Source: Armillaria gallica
Taxonomy: Eukaryota; Basidiomycota; Agaricomycetes; Agaricales; Physalacriaceae
Direction: 5' to 3'
Assembly (NCBI GenBank): GCA_037576215.1
Contig: JBANDB010000003.1
Coordinates: 558,001 to 622,000, forward strand
Length of the DNA stretch: 64,000 nucleotides
In this document: positions 46,390 through 57,339 of the stretch, in pieces
Layout: each line of letters opens with the position of its first letter
How positions within the stretch are numbered: position 1 is the stretch's first letter
Program-made: the position numbers and the translations under genes
The notes under the pieces: generated by a model
Databases searched by the model: none
Told to the model about the DNA's origin: nothing
Seen by the model: only the letters and a program-made list of their open reading frames with translations

Positions 46390-47450
46390 TGAACAATACC
46401 TGTGCAGGCATCATGGGAGGGCATGCTGTATGTCCAAATGAACAGTCTGTGGGTCCTCATGGTGGTCACAATGTCGATGGGATGGGGAAAACAGGTGTCA
46501 GTGCCACTTTCACAATGATGGAGAGGTCAGAGAGAAAAACGAACACCACCACTAGATTCCCTGATGTCGAAAACTGGATAATAAGGCCCTGGCAGTGGTT
46601 GCTAGGCCGTAGGGATGGAAATGGGGTGGAAGGGGTTGAGATCAGAATAGGCTAGCGACCTACAATGACCAGGACATTGGGGTCCCTGTACATGGCAAGT
46701 GCATAATCTCCCACCAAAATAATGGGGGATTCTCCAGTATGAGAAGGCTGGGGGAGATCCATGGTGCAGGGGATGCCAATGTTGATGTTCAGCAAGGTGG
46801 GCAGCAGTGGGCAAGGCAATGGTCATGGGATCATGGTTCTGGGCATATTTGTTGCACTCTCAAGTCAACCTTTGAAGCCTAAAAGGGTGTGTCTGTCATT
46901 GTTGTCATTGTTGTTGTGCACTGCCAGCATCCCAATCTTCATCCTGCTGTCCTCTTTGATGTCTCCCACTCTCCAGCACATTCCCTCCACGCTCTCTTTC
47001 CCCAGCATCCCTCCCCTAGATTGTCCCATAGCACCGCAATAGAGTATAATGGCACCCACCCATGTCATTGTCGTTGCCATCGTCTTGTTGGTTGTTGTTG
47101 TTGTGTCTATGTGTGCCTTTGGTAGCCCTTCCCATGCTGAGATAATGGCTGATGTCGAGTCCCAGGATGCGGCATACACTCTCGTAGTGTGTGGAAGTTG
47201 TGTATGGCGATGATAGGCACCAATGTTGATGCCGGGGAGTACTGAGTGGGTGGGGATGGGGATGGGGTTAGATTTGTGGCTATGGCAGCAGTCGGTGTGG
47301 GTCGTTGTCATTGTGGAGCCTACTTGTGTTGTCATCGTCTTTGTGAATGGATGAATCACAGTGCTGCCTCCACTGAGGGCTTACACGGGGGGTGGGTGCA
47401 GGATATATGCAATCCAGGGCTATTGGGGCCGCCAGATGTGTGGAAAGAAA
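46390..47450 (-). repeat. Repeat R3, inverted copy
   Basis: The minus strand matches the plus strand of 42780-43060 (for example AGTTTTCGACATCAGGGAAT and CCCTACGGCCTAGCAACCAC). It is rich in GTTGTT and ATTGTC triplets near 47040-47105. Non-coding. Confidence 0.45.
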
Positions 47451-48538
47451 CTAAAAAGCAATTAGAAATAATAAGATAAATAAATCATACCTTTTATGCT
47501 AAGAGAGAGCACAATTTATGTGCTATACGGGCATGGAGGTAAGACTCAGCGGTGGTCAAAGGGAGAAAAGAAATTGCACAGGCACTTGATCACTGCTCAC
47601 TTGGTCAGACCACAGCGATCGAGTGCACAGAATAAGTATCTATGAAAGGAACATGAAAAGTGCTAGTAGTAGAATGAAGAAAATGTGCCTTTTGTGTACC
47701 ATTCAGCTTTGTATTGGCACACAATTCGGCATGGTAAAGGTTGACATGAGTGTCGAAGGTGGAAGTTAAGCTGTTGCCATAAAAGGGCCAATGTTTGTCA
47801 CTGTTGAATTCTAAGATATAACTTAAGAATGCTCAGGGTCCTACCCATGAAATCGCTCAGAAAAGGACGAATCCTCATTACCTTGAACTCATAACTGATT
47901 TCCCTGCAAACGAGGTTGGTGGAACCAAAAATCTATGGGGTATGAGTTAGGAGGGAGGCGACTGTATTGAGTGCATCTCACGGATTAGAGTATCTTTGTG
48001 GGGTTCAGTGGAGACAAAGTGGAATGGACAAACGAGCGATAGACAGAATGTGATTAAGGGCAATATAAGGAGCTGCATTAAATGGTGCAGGTATTGATTT
48101 CTGACCCTAACCCTAGAAAGGGCTACATCTGCAGCCGGTCTGGGCTGGGGCATTATCACCATCACTTACATGTCACTTCTGCAACATTTCTCTCTTACTT
48201 CCACCACCATCATCATTCACAACTGCCACTTTTTACTACAGGTATATCTTGCCCATGCAAAGTACCTGTTCTTTGTTATTTCTGTTCTTCACTGTCGTTT
48301 GGCCTAAAAGTCAAGACTTACAATAATCCAACAAATCAAAGATTTGATATCAGTAGTGATGAAGGGGATGAGACACATGTCTGATTGACAAATTTGCAAA
48401 AGGAATAATCTCAGCCATTCTGTTTTTCTTTACTTCCATTGAATCCATTCACTGTTCCCAGTTCATGGTGGTGTGCTCTGTAAGATTTCACTTTTCTTCC
48501 TCTGCACAACTTCTCACTTACTCACTACTAGTGCACCT
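47451..48538. other. No gene seen
   Basis: Unassigned sequence upstream of the F-box pseudogene. Confidence 0.3.
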
Positions 48539-49133
48539 ATGGCTGATCAGAAAAAGAAAAGGCCAATATAGAGAGTTTGCCTGAAGTGGACAAAACCCGC
48601 TTCAAGCCTGTTCGTTGATCTTCCAAATGAAATCTTGACAATGATTATCCAAACATTGTCCAAGAAAGATCTCTTCACAGTTGCACATACGTATTGCCAA
48701 CTCAACAGCTTTGCTACCTCCTTGTGGCTCAGTTCCCCTAGGCAATATCAGAAATTGTACAGCAAATTTGATGAGCACAATGAGGGCACATCACTGCCTT
48801 TTGCATGCTTCCAAGATCTCTGTTTATGTGTTGTCAACAAACCCCTCATTCCTTCAATGATGCTCGTATTCAGCACCAAGTATCACTGTGTGTCTTGGTG
48901 ACTTCATTCACTACATTACCACCATTCTGATACCACAACACCCAGTGGTCCATATCAAACTCAGGTTCTTCCAAATGTGGCAGAGCTTGCTCAGATCAGC
49001 AGATGTGAACACGTTCAACATTTTCTGCACACAACTTGTGAAAAGCAAATGTGTCATGTTGTTCGAGATACCATATCATCATCTGAGCGACATGCAACAA
49101 TGGCTCAACACAAAGGGGCTTAATAGTGAACCC
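48539..49133 (+). pseudogene. F-box protein pseudogene, 5' part, cut by the Copia element
   Basis: From ATG 48539 the frame reads MADQKKKRPI, meets TAG, then continues to an F-box, LPNEILTMIIQTLSKKDLF, followed by AHTYCQLNSFATSLWL. A frameshift near 48895 leads to FIHYITTILIPQHPVVHIKL and on to MQQWLNTKGLNSE. The Copia LTR begins just after that. F-box proteins recruit targets to SCF ubiquitin ligases through Skp1, and many expanded agaricomycete copies have variable C termini like this one. The remainder is at 55111-55790. Confidence 0.75.
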
Positions 49134-49374
49134 TAATAGAATAAGGATATAAGTAAAAGCTATGAAGGAACGTGAGTAATAGTGACAGATATCATAAGGT
49201 ATATACACACCTCAGTCGGGCACAGCGATGGTAGAATGACTGAGATGTGTGGGTAACTACAGAGAGACTTTATAGGTGATCAGAAGGACAGGAGGTATGA
49301 TATATAAAGTAAGTAAGAACGAGAGACGATTGAAAGTAAAACATATGGGTATATAGGACGGATATCCTCCAACA
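49134..49374 (-). repeat. Copia 3' LTR
   Basis: It pairs with 54870-55110, with roughly 15-20 differences by eye, mostly transitions. Termini are TG and TA on the minus strand. Confidence 0.88.
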
Positions 49375-49390
49375 CTCCCCCATATCCATA

Positions 49391-50370
49391 CTAGTCCATA
49401 GCCATAATACTGAGAGCCTCCAAATAACGGTGATGCACATCATGAGCCAACAGTTTAGTGAACATGTCTGCAGGGTTTGAGTCACCTTGGATAAACTCAA
49501 CCTTCAAGTCGCCTGCCTGGACAAGCTCGCAGATGAAGTGCTCTCGAATATTGATATGCTTGACTTTATGGTGCAACCTGGTGTTGGACATCAAGGCCAC
49601 GGTGCCTTGGTTATCACCATAAAGCAAAGCTGGGCAAGGCTGAGGGAGGCAAACTTCCTCCATCCATGACATCATCCACATCATTTGCTGGGCAGCATGT
49701 GTGAGCGAGATATATTCAGCCTCAACTATGGAAAGGGCTACCATCGCCTGATGTTTCGAGCTCCAGCAGACCAGACCTCCCATCATCATGAAGACATACC
49801 CTGATGTTGACTGCATCATATCCTGACAGCCACCATAATCGGCATCAATGAAACTGACTGGAACAAGAGGTTCATTGCGTGAGTAGATGATGCCATAGTC
49901 TGTAGTGCCCTTGATATAACCCAGAATGTGCAAGAGGGCCTTCCAGTGTGCCATACCAGGATTGGTCTGGAAACAAGCGAGTACACTGACAGGATAACAC
50001 AAATCAGGATGCATGGCCAGCTGTCCCCACATTACTTGTCCCAAGAGGTGCTGGTACAGGTGTTCCTCCATCTCATCTCGCTCAGCCTGAGTGGTAGGCA
50101 ATTGTGAATGGTTGAGGATAATGCCTATGGGAAGGGGTGTGGAGCAAGGAGTAAGGTGCGTGAGATTGAAGTCGTTAAAGACATTCTCCCAGTAAGAACA
50201 CTGAGAGAAGGAGATCATACCAGCCTCAAGATCTTTGTCAATCCTCATACCCAGAAAATAGTGGTTCTCCCCCACATCTGTCAGATCCCATTTCTCCTCA
50301 AGCTCTCCCTTTCGATGGCTCGCTTCCTCCTTGCTTGATGATGCACCCTATACATTGTCCGTATACGTGT
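49391..50370 (-). pseudogene. Copia RT C-terminal part and RNase H
   Basis: The RT active-site box appears as TYTDN then TAG (about 50350), where related elements have YTDD. Downstream come GENHYFLGMRID and the RNase H motifs FIDADYGGCQDMMQSTSGYV, IVEAEYISLTHAAQQ and YGDNQGTVALMSN. HHKVKHINIREHFI and GDSNPADMFTK close the family pattern. The RNase H frame is open for about 294 codons. Confidence 0.9.
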
Positions 50371-50566
50371 CAGTGATAGTATAGTCACCACCTGGCTCAC
50401 CAGTAGTCCGCACGCATGGGTCTGCATGAGACATCTTGTAACCTAAGTCATCATACGTCTTGCCCAGAGTTTCGTACCAGTCATGCCCACCCTGCATGGT
50501 CCCATAGATGGTGTGTACCAACTTGCAGACCTTATCTTCCTGGCCCTTGACAATGTAGCCAGGTGG

Positions 50567-50899
50567 CTAACACATATAGATATCCTCTTTCATCTCACTG
50601 TTCAGATAGGCAGAGATGAAGTTGACTTGCCACAGGTGAAGATCCAGTTTTGCAGCGACAGCAGCAGACATGCATATGGATTCAAGATGAGTTACTGCAG
50701 CCCAGGTGTCGTTGTAGTCAAGGCCGTATTGTTGGGTGTACCCCTTCCCAACAAGTCTAGCCTTGTCATGGAGCCAGTTACCATCACCATCCCACTTCAT
50801 TCTGTAGACCCACTTGCAATCCATAATGTTAGCTCTCTCAGGCACATCCACAAGATCCCAGGTATGTTTCTGGAGGTGCATGTTGTATTCCACATCCAT
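50567..50899 (-). pseudogene. Copia reverse transcriptase, N-terminal part
   Basis: It contains HTWDLVDVPERANIMDCKWV, GYTQQYGLDYNDTWAAV and LWQVNFISAYLNSEMKEDIY. In active elements the residue after QV is the first catalytic Asp; here it is Asn, a GAC to AAC change. A TAG precedes the block. Confidence 0.88.
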
Positions 50900-51526
50900 T
50901 GCTGCTCTCCACCAATTCTCATCGACCTTTAATGCATCTCAATAGTTCTTTGGAATATAGGGATCAGGCGTCGCTTCAAAAGCCGCCATAGATGTGCATG
51001 GTTGCCTGTTATTGGTAGCCCAATCATCACCCTTCAACCAGGCCTTGGCCTCACATTGTTCGGATAGAAGGGATTCTGTCGCATTGGGACTTGGGTGTGC
51101 AATCCATGATGATCGGTGTAACGTTGGTTCAGCAGGGACATCTGGCATAGGGGTCATCTCAGTAGCAGTAGTAGTTGATGTTGTGGGAGCAGTATTTGAT
51201 GAGGGAATGGCCGTAGTCTCCAACTCAGTCTCCCCCATGGCCATGGAACAATGAGCAACACCCTCATCGAATATGACATCACGAGATATGAACACACAGC
51301 TCAATTGATCGAGGACATGGTAATTTGATCCTGCATAGCCTAAAAGTATGCACTTCTTTGATCAAGGCTCGAGTTTGCTACCGCTGTCAACTAGGATACC
51401 CCCAGACATAGGTCGTTTAGCCCAACAGGTCAACCTGAAAACACGAAGGAAAGCGACATTCTGTCGATGCCTAGTGAACGCTTCTGCTGGGATCTTGCTG
51501 GGATAGCAATGAGATGGGGCCAAATT

Positions 51527-52759
51527 TCATGTGAAGATGGACATAGTGGCTGCCTCAGCCCAATAATGGTCTGCCAGCCCCAAGTCACTAAGCAAGGCCC
51601 TCGTGTCTTCCATTGTGGTGCAGATGGCACATTCAGCAAGCCCATTCTGCATGGAAGAATGTGGGGCTGTGAGTTCGAGAATAATCCCATGTTTGGCACA
51701 ATAGTCAACCCACTTCAATCCCACGAAGGCACAATCAGCCTTCACATGCCTTACTTTTCTCCCTGTCTGCATCTCAGCCAACTTCCTCCACTGGTCAAAA
51801 GCAGCCATGGTCGTCTCATCAGATTTGTCTGCAAGGAACTCTCCATCCTTGTATCCAGTCCCACTATCCACAAGGATCATCATATATGTCTTCCTGCTTA
51901 CAGATGCGGTGCGAGACGGTCCCCATAAATCCATAGCAACAAGGTCAAGAGGGTCGATGTCTGGGTCACTGGGTTCATCAAAGGGACAGCGAGTCTGTTG
52001 TGCAAGGATACAGTCTTTGCATTTCCCCAGCAATGGATCAGGTGTAAGGTTCAAGCCATCGACAAGGCCTTTGGATGCCATCTCTTCAATCGTCTTGGGG
52101 CTTATATGGACAAAATGACGATGCCATTCAGAGAGTGGTATGGCAGTAGCTCGAGATGACATAGCTTGGGGCATAGGGATGGATTCAAGTACATACATCC
52201 CCTCAGAGCCATGACCAACGAATAATTCATTGCCTGACTTGTCCTTCACCATGGCTTTCCCATCTGCAAAAACTGTAGCGAGCCCAGCTTTATCGAGGGC
52301 ACTGATGGAGATCAAGTTTGCTGCCAGGGAAGGGGAGTGTAACATGTTCTTGAAGGTAAGTTTGATCTGTTTCCCTTCAGATACAAAGGTCTTTGATGTG
52401 GTGCCTCTGCCCAGAATCTCAAATGGGCCCATCACCTCCACTGCTGAAGTCCCTGTTTGGAATGCTACAGGCATGTATTCAGTGAAGTCTTCCTCATTTT
52501 TGAAGAAGAAATTGCTTGCTTCCAAATCCATAAAGGTGAGTGTAACAGCTGGCGTCCGTCCTTCAAACGTCATGGTAACGTATGCCCTATCTGCAGTCTC
52601 ACCATCAACCATGACCTCCTCGACGATGATATCACTTTCAATTTGCTTGGCTGGTTGTTCAGACTCATCCTCAACATCAGATTCCATGTCGACATCTTGT
52701 AGAACAGGCATCTCATCATCGGTTTCATCCCAGAGGCTGGAGAACTCTGTATCAGGCAT
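51527..52759 (-). pseudogene. Copia protease-integrase region
   Basis: This is an open frame of 410 residues. The integrase has its zinc domain (WHRHFVHIS, then CKDCILAQQTRCPF). The catalytic triad can be followed as LVAMDLWGPS, HVKADCAFVG and SMQNGLAECAI. It ends prematurely at a TGA after EAATMSIFT. The upstream half (DLEASNFFFKNEEDFTEY, then ALDKAGLATVFADGKAMV) fits the protease-to-integrase part, but no clean DSG motif is visible. Confidence 0.86.
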
Positions 52760-52876
52760 GTTGACTCATTCGAAGTCAGAGGTAAACACCATATCCATTG
52801 TTGTGAAAGACTCAGAATCACTATCTTCAGGCTCATCCCATCTCCAAAAAGAGCAAGTGCCATTCCACTCAAAGAT

Positions 52877-53203
52877 TCATTCACCAGTATCCCTGTCTTC
52901 AATAGACACCCCATGTTCGTCGCTATCCTCCTCAATCAAGGCAGCACACATGGCGAGGACAAAGTGCCTGACATTATTGGCCATACCTCTGCTACCAGCA
53001 TTGGCATGATTGGCTCGACGTTGATGGCCAAAATTCAGAGGAAACTGTCTCTCCTTTCCTCCCCCTGGCCAGTAGCAATTTTCCATAGTGTGCCTGGTCT
53101 TATCACGAGCCTTGCAGCCGAGGTTGCCACAGCCATGGGTAGGGGTATGAGATCCAGCCACAAGTGCCTGAGACTGTGTAGGACCTTTCCCCATGGCGTG
53201 CAA
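52877..53203 (-). pseudogene. Copia gag zinc knuckle region
   Basis: It contains CGNLGCKARDKTRHTMENCY followed by WPGGGKE. The Cys, Cys, His, Cys pattern with the following GGGKE is typical of the zinc knuckle of this Copia group. Confidence 0.78.
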
Positions 53204-53209
53204 AGTAGC

Positions 53210-54050
53210 AGTGTTGTAAGGCTAGCAAACTCTCTGGTAAGAGAAAGTCACGTCTGCATCTGCAAGATCTTTTGTATACGCAAGGAGGGTTACCACCCAC
53301 TCTGAAGAGATCTGATAGAATCCGCTCCATCTGCAGATACGATAGAAAGAAGTAGTCCAAGCATCTGCTTAGGATGCTGAACAGAGAGTGGTTGTATGAA
53401 GATAGCAAGAAAAAGGAAGAATTCCTGGCAATCTGCTCGCAATGCTAGGCTCAGAGGCAGTTAGATATGCTTTAGGAGAGTAGCGGAATTTATTCCTTTA
53501 GTGTGTTATGAGCGAGTGAGATTAACTGATTTTATAAGTACATTATGTGTGCTTATATAGTAGTGGATCCAAGTCCAGCTCCCCGCTTCCACTCCTGCCT
53601 GCTCTGATAGCCCTGAATGTATCTTCAAAAGCTGATATTTGACACGAGCTGTCGCACTGAAATCTGCTGCATGAGCTACTCCAGCATCATTGAGCGTACT
53701 CTGCAACACCTTCCTCATCCGGTCTGGCTCGAGAATAGCCATATATGGCTATCCACTGTCAGTCAATTTGTCCACTCTTCAAGGGTGAACCTTCTGCCAT
53801 CCACTCGTGCGGGCACTTCAGGTTGATAGCTGTCAGCTCCTGGAGCCTAGGCTAGTCAAATTCCCATGAAACGAGGTGGTTTTATAGTGGATAGCATATG
53901 GCCAGGCAGACAATGCATCACTTGGTGGACGCGAAGCAGATGGGTGGTTGCCCAGGCAGATTCCACAGGAATTCTGTTTTTGAACAGTAGGAAAGTGCGA
54001 CTGGAGGAGCAGCGAGTGAAAGTAGTTGTAGCATAGCACCTAGTTGCTGT
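53210..54050. mobile_element. Insertion in Copia gag, solo-LTR candidate
   Basis: About 840 bp separates gag from its zinc knuckle and lacks gag similarity. On the minus strand it carries CTACTATATAAGC (TATA-like, near 53555) and then GGAATAAATTCC (polyadenylation-like, near 53495), the order expected of an LTR. Exact ends and target duplication were not found. Confidence 0.4.
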
Positions 54051-54051
54051 A

Positions 54052-54738
54052 TCAAGGTGAAAGCCAAAATTTGGTGCACACATAGATGTGGTGCAGCACA
54101 GTGTGAGTTTGGAGGTGGGATATGATGTCCATCGAGGTCAGTAACTGATACAAGCTGGGGAGGATAGGCATCCAGTTGTCTGTAGGTAGGATGGAACGAA
54201 TGATAATTAAATGGAATGCTTGGTCACTCATTGCAGTAGTGCTAAGGTCATTCACCGCTCGTCGTTGAGTACGAAGTTCAGCAACATGCATGTCAATGTC
54301 ACTATTCCTGTTGAACTTGAGGGCATTGAGTGCCGTCTCAGCCTCAGACAAAGCCATGTCAGTCTTTTTGACATGCTCAGCTATTATAGAGTCCCAGCAT
54401 TCCTTTGCTGTCCCATCAGTCCTCACCCCTAAGCCAATGGGATCAAGGACATTGAGGACAATGTGCGAATGTGCAAGCTGATTGTGGAAGTTCCACTCAT
54501 CTTGGGATAGACTTGATGAATAAATGGGTGTGGGGTCAGGTGGTAAGGGTATAGTGGTAGGTCCACTCATGGAGGTTGTAGGAGCGGCTGGGCAGGGTAT
54601 TGTTCCTTCAACATATCCCCACAAACCCTTTCCCTTCAGCAATTCAGTAAGCTGGAGTTTCCACGAGGCATAATTCTTCCCATTGAAGTGACTGTTGGTA
54701 TCTAGGAGTATGGTGACTCCAGTTGCGTTCAATGACAT
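54052..54738 (-). pseudogene. Copia gag (UBN2-type)
   Basis: The frame starts MSLNATGVTILLDTNSHFNG and carries NYASWKLQLTELLKGKGLWG, then AKECWDSIIAEHVKKTDMA, the usual gag pattern of Copia elements. It opens directly after the 5' LTR region and is interrupted downstream by the insertion at 53210-54050. Confidence 0.87.
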
Positions 54739-54852
54739 GTTTAGGGGTTTGACGACGATGGTGAGGAGACGGTAGTGAAGACAGTGGAGATGTATAAGTG
54801 TTCAAAGTTGAGTCGTTATTCGCTGCATATCCTTTTTGACTGAATTATGGGC

Positions 54853-54869
54853 AATGGGGCCACATAACC
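54853..54869 (-). promoter_or_regulatory. Putative Copia primer-binding site (internal initiator-tRNA type)
   Basis: Adjoining the 5' LTR the minus strand reads GGTTATGTGGCCCC. This resembles the complement of the anticodon arm of initiator tRNA-Met (GGTTATGAGCCC) that Drosophila copia uses as a half-tRNA primer site. One inserted base separates the two. Confidence 0.45.
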
Positions 54870-55110
54870 TAATAGAATAAGGATATAAGTAAAAGCTACA
54901 AAGGAACATGAGTAATAGTGATAGATATCGTAAGATATATACACACCTCAGTTGGGCACAGCGATGGTAGAACGACTGAGGTGTGCAGGTAACTACGGAG
55001 AGACTTTATAGGTGATCGGAAGGACAGGAGGTATGATATATACAGTAAGTAAGAATGAGAGATGATTGAAAGTAAAACATATGGGTATATAGGATGGATA
55101 TCCTCCAACA
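54870..55110 (-). repeat. Copia 5' LTR
   Basis: It pairs with 49134-49374. The right end CCTCCAACA is followed by F-box gene sequence. Confidence 0.88.
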
Positions 55111-55790
55111 AACCTTTGTTTCAACCACCAGCTTTCACTACACTCACTGAAGTCCACATAGCCCCATTTTCCAATGCCCTGATTGACTGGTTCATCCATT
55201 CAGCTAATGTGTCTCCCATAAAGAGGCTTTCCCTTGGAGGCTTCCTAGGTCAGTGCCGCTGTGCCATTCCCATCCGCTGCCTGCATCTTCCCCACCTAAG
55301 TCACTTGACTATTCTTGGAGGGTTGTTTACCATGTCGGAAATCTCATCCTTTCTCTCCAATGAAGCTCACTCTTTGCTTGAGTTGATCTCTTTTGGCAGT
55401 GTATCCCAGTTATTGTCGGAGATGGATACACAGTCAGAAGTGGCTTTTCCCTGCCTGCCTCCAAACAAGGGTCTCCCAAACCTCACCACCATTGCAGCCA
55501 ACTCAGAACTCCTTCTGAGCTTTCTTCCTGTGCTTGAGATGGCCTGCCCCAATTTAGAGCATGTGGATATGTTATCAGCAGGGTGGAAAGAGGAACTTGG
55601 AGAAGAGTGTCAGAAGCTACTGTCTGCTTGGATTCCTAGAGCAGCGAGTTCAGTGTGGGAGCCAATGCCTGAGTTGAAGAGGATATGTGGGGAACCAATG
55701 GAGCCTGCAGAGAGAATAATCTTCTTGAGATTTGATGGTGCAAGAATGTACACTATGAACTCTTATCAATTTCTGGTACTAAGTATGGTA
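55111..55790 (+). pseudogene. F-box protein pseudogene, 3' part
   Basis: The frame resumes beyond the Copia LTR with LFQPPAFTTLTEVHIAPFSN and runs through leucine-rich stretches (LSLGGFLGQCRCAIPIRCLH, then PNLEHVDMLSAGWKEELGE). This is typical of the LRR-like C terminus of agaricomycete F-box proteins. The last 25-30 codons before the stop at 55871 overlap, antisense, a GMC oxidoreductase fragment, so the original end was probably lost. Confidence 0.68.
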
Positions 55791-56450
55791 GGAAACCAGA
55801 TTACCTCCACTGTCTTGAGTAAACTTGACAGAATTGAATGTTGGCAATACACTGATGCTTGTGGTATATGATAGAAGAATTTGGGTCACATAGGCGTGAA
55901 TCAGGACATGTAGATTTAGTCAGCCAATGTACTCGGGTCCAAGATAAGATGTCTGAGAGCTGCTGTGAGTTCCATTTCCAATAGTAGATGGTGTCCAACC
56001 TATGAGCGTTTTCTATGATCAGTACATTTAGCAAGACAGCTGTTTGAAAAGAGAACTTACCAACACCAAGATGATGTCTAGAATTATAATCTAGATTTAA
56101 TGGAAACTCACTAGGAAACTCCTTTGTCACCTGTATGACACAACCATCCATTCCACATGGGTATCCAGGAAGAGAAACAGAGTTGATACCATCAAAGCCA
56201 TGAACTACTGGATCAAATTCTCTGTATGCATTGTGGTGGTCAGCAGGGGTGACGAAGTGCTCATTCTGTTGTGGAGTTAAGTTGAAATGCAATCAACTTA
56301 AATGAAAGGTGTCGCTGACCTTTAGAAAGTACAGCTGCAAAGCCTCCCATCCCCAACCAGGATCACCACTGATCTGGGCATAGTGGTCATAATCTTGTGA
56401 TGAACCACAGGTGTATAACATATAGTCTGACATATGCATCAGTAATTGTG
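55785..56450 (-). pseudogene. GMC oxidoreductase (aryl-alcohol-oxidase-like) fragment
   Basis: Three exon remnants are legible on the minus strand. They are YMLYTCGSSQDYDHYAQISG with WGWEALQLYF; NEHFVTPADHHN with VHGFDGINSVSLPGYP and LGVG; and STIGNGTHSSSQTSYLGPEY followed by TGA, then LNLHVLIHA and LPTFNSVKF. These correspond to the middle of a GMC flavoenzyme, a family that oxidises alcohols and makes hydrogen peroxide. The N-terminal ADP-binding fold and the C-terminal His-Asn catalytic region are missing. YTCGSS stands for the usual YTRGSS, and the TGA for an Arg codon; both are C-to-T at CpG. Confidence 0.82.
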
Positions 56451-56459
56451 TATTTTATA

Positions 56460-57001
56460 CTGTAATTTGATGCAAAAGGAAGTTGAGAGAACGGCGATGG
56501 CCCAGTAAATACCAAGATCACACTCCACCATTGAGTTCTATACTCGTTGGTGCTGTCAAGTTTAAGTTGTTTCTAGGCTTTTGAACCTCATGTCATCTGG
56601 CAATGTTTTCACAAGGAAAAAACACACAAAAGAAGAACTCTCATTCTTCAAGATGATCTTCCATCTGCCCAGACACAAAATCCTGAGTCCTGTACACACA
56701 GGATCTCCTGTCCATGCATCGAACCTGAGGATCTCGGTGGCGATGCAGTTGCGGCAATTATCTGGTTCAGGTAATCATGATTGCAGATCTTGGTGGCAGT
56801 GTAGATGCCAGTAATTATCCATTGCATAAACTGGAATGACCGCGTTGTGATGCAGTTTTTTGCTGTCACTATGTTACTACTAAACTACTCTTACGTTTCT
56901 GCCTCTCTGCTTTGTTCTTGTCCTTTTGTACAGCTCATACTCTCGAAGGTGACATGCCCACAGTTTGCCGAATAAGTCAACAATCCTTCAAGACAACCGA
57001 A
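56460..57001 (+). repeat. Dispersed repeat R1, copy 3 (decayed)
   Basis: It matches 12433-12968 and 21778-22327 over about 540 bp (for example GGATCTCCTGTCCATGC and GAATGACCGCGTTGTGATGC). Many CpG sites of the left-hand copies are TpG or CpA here. Confidence 0.75.
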
Positions 57002-57339
57002 CTTGAAAGGCTGGCCACTGGCAAGCCATGGCACATACAAGTCTGTGTATTCAGACCATAGATAGACCGGCACCAGGAAATACTGACAGCAGAGAAAATG
57101 ACCGTATATCAGTGTCCTCATTCCTTACATATACAGTTTCCTTTTGTACTACTACATTCCTCAAGTAAAACATTTAAATAGTTTTTTGTATACAGGTTTG
57201 TAAGATAGCATTTAAGTGTGTGATTCCAATACTGAAACTGAGAAACCTGTAGGTCCCTGTGGACCAATCTATACATAGACAAGTGAAACAAGTGCATTAT
57301 AAATCATGTAATTGATGAATATTATATATACTGAAAGAC

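Larger units (their letters stand above)
49134..55110 (-). mobile_element. Ty1/Copia element, degenerate
   Basis: Two 241-bp LTRs (49134-49374, 54870-55110) start TGTTGGAGGATATCC on the minus strand. Flanks AACCC and AACCT are a near-perfect 5-bp target duplication. A polypurine tract (GGGGGAG) abuts the 3' LTR. Order on the minus strand is gag, zinc knuckle, protease region, integrase, RT, RNase H, which is the Copia order (integrase before RT). Stops, frameshifts and an extra segment in gag make it inactive. Confidence 0.93.

Noticed and set aside
55062..55871. A complete 269-residue F-box-family protein from a single frame
   Set aside because: Its start lies in the Copia LTR and its last codons are antisense GMC code, so it is a remnant and not a gene.
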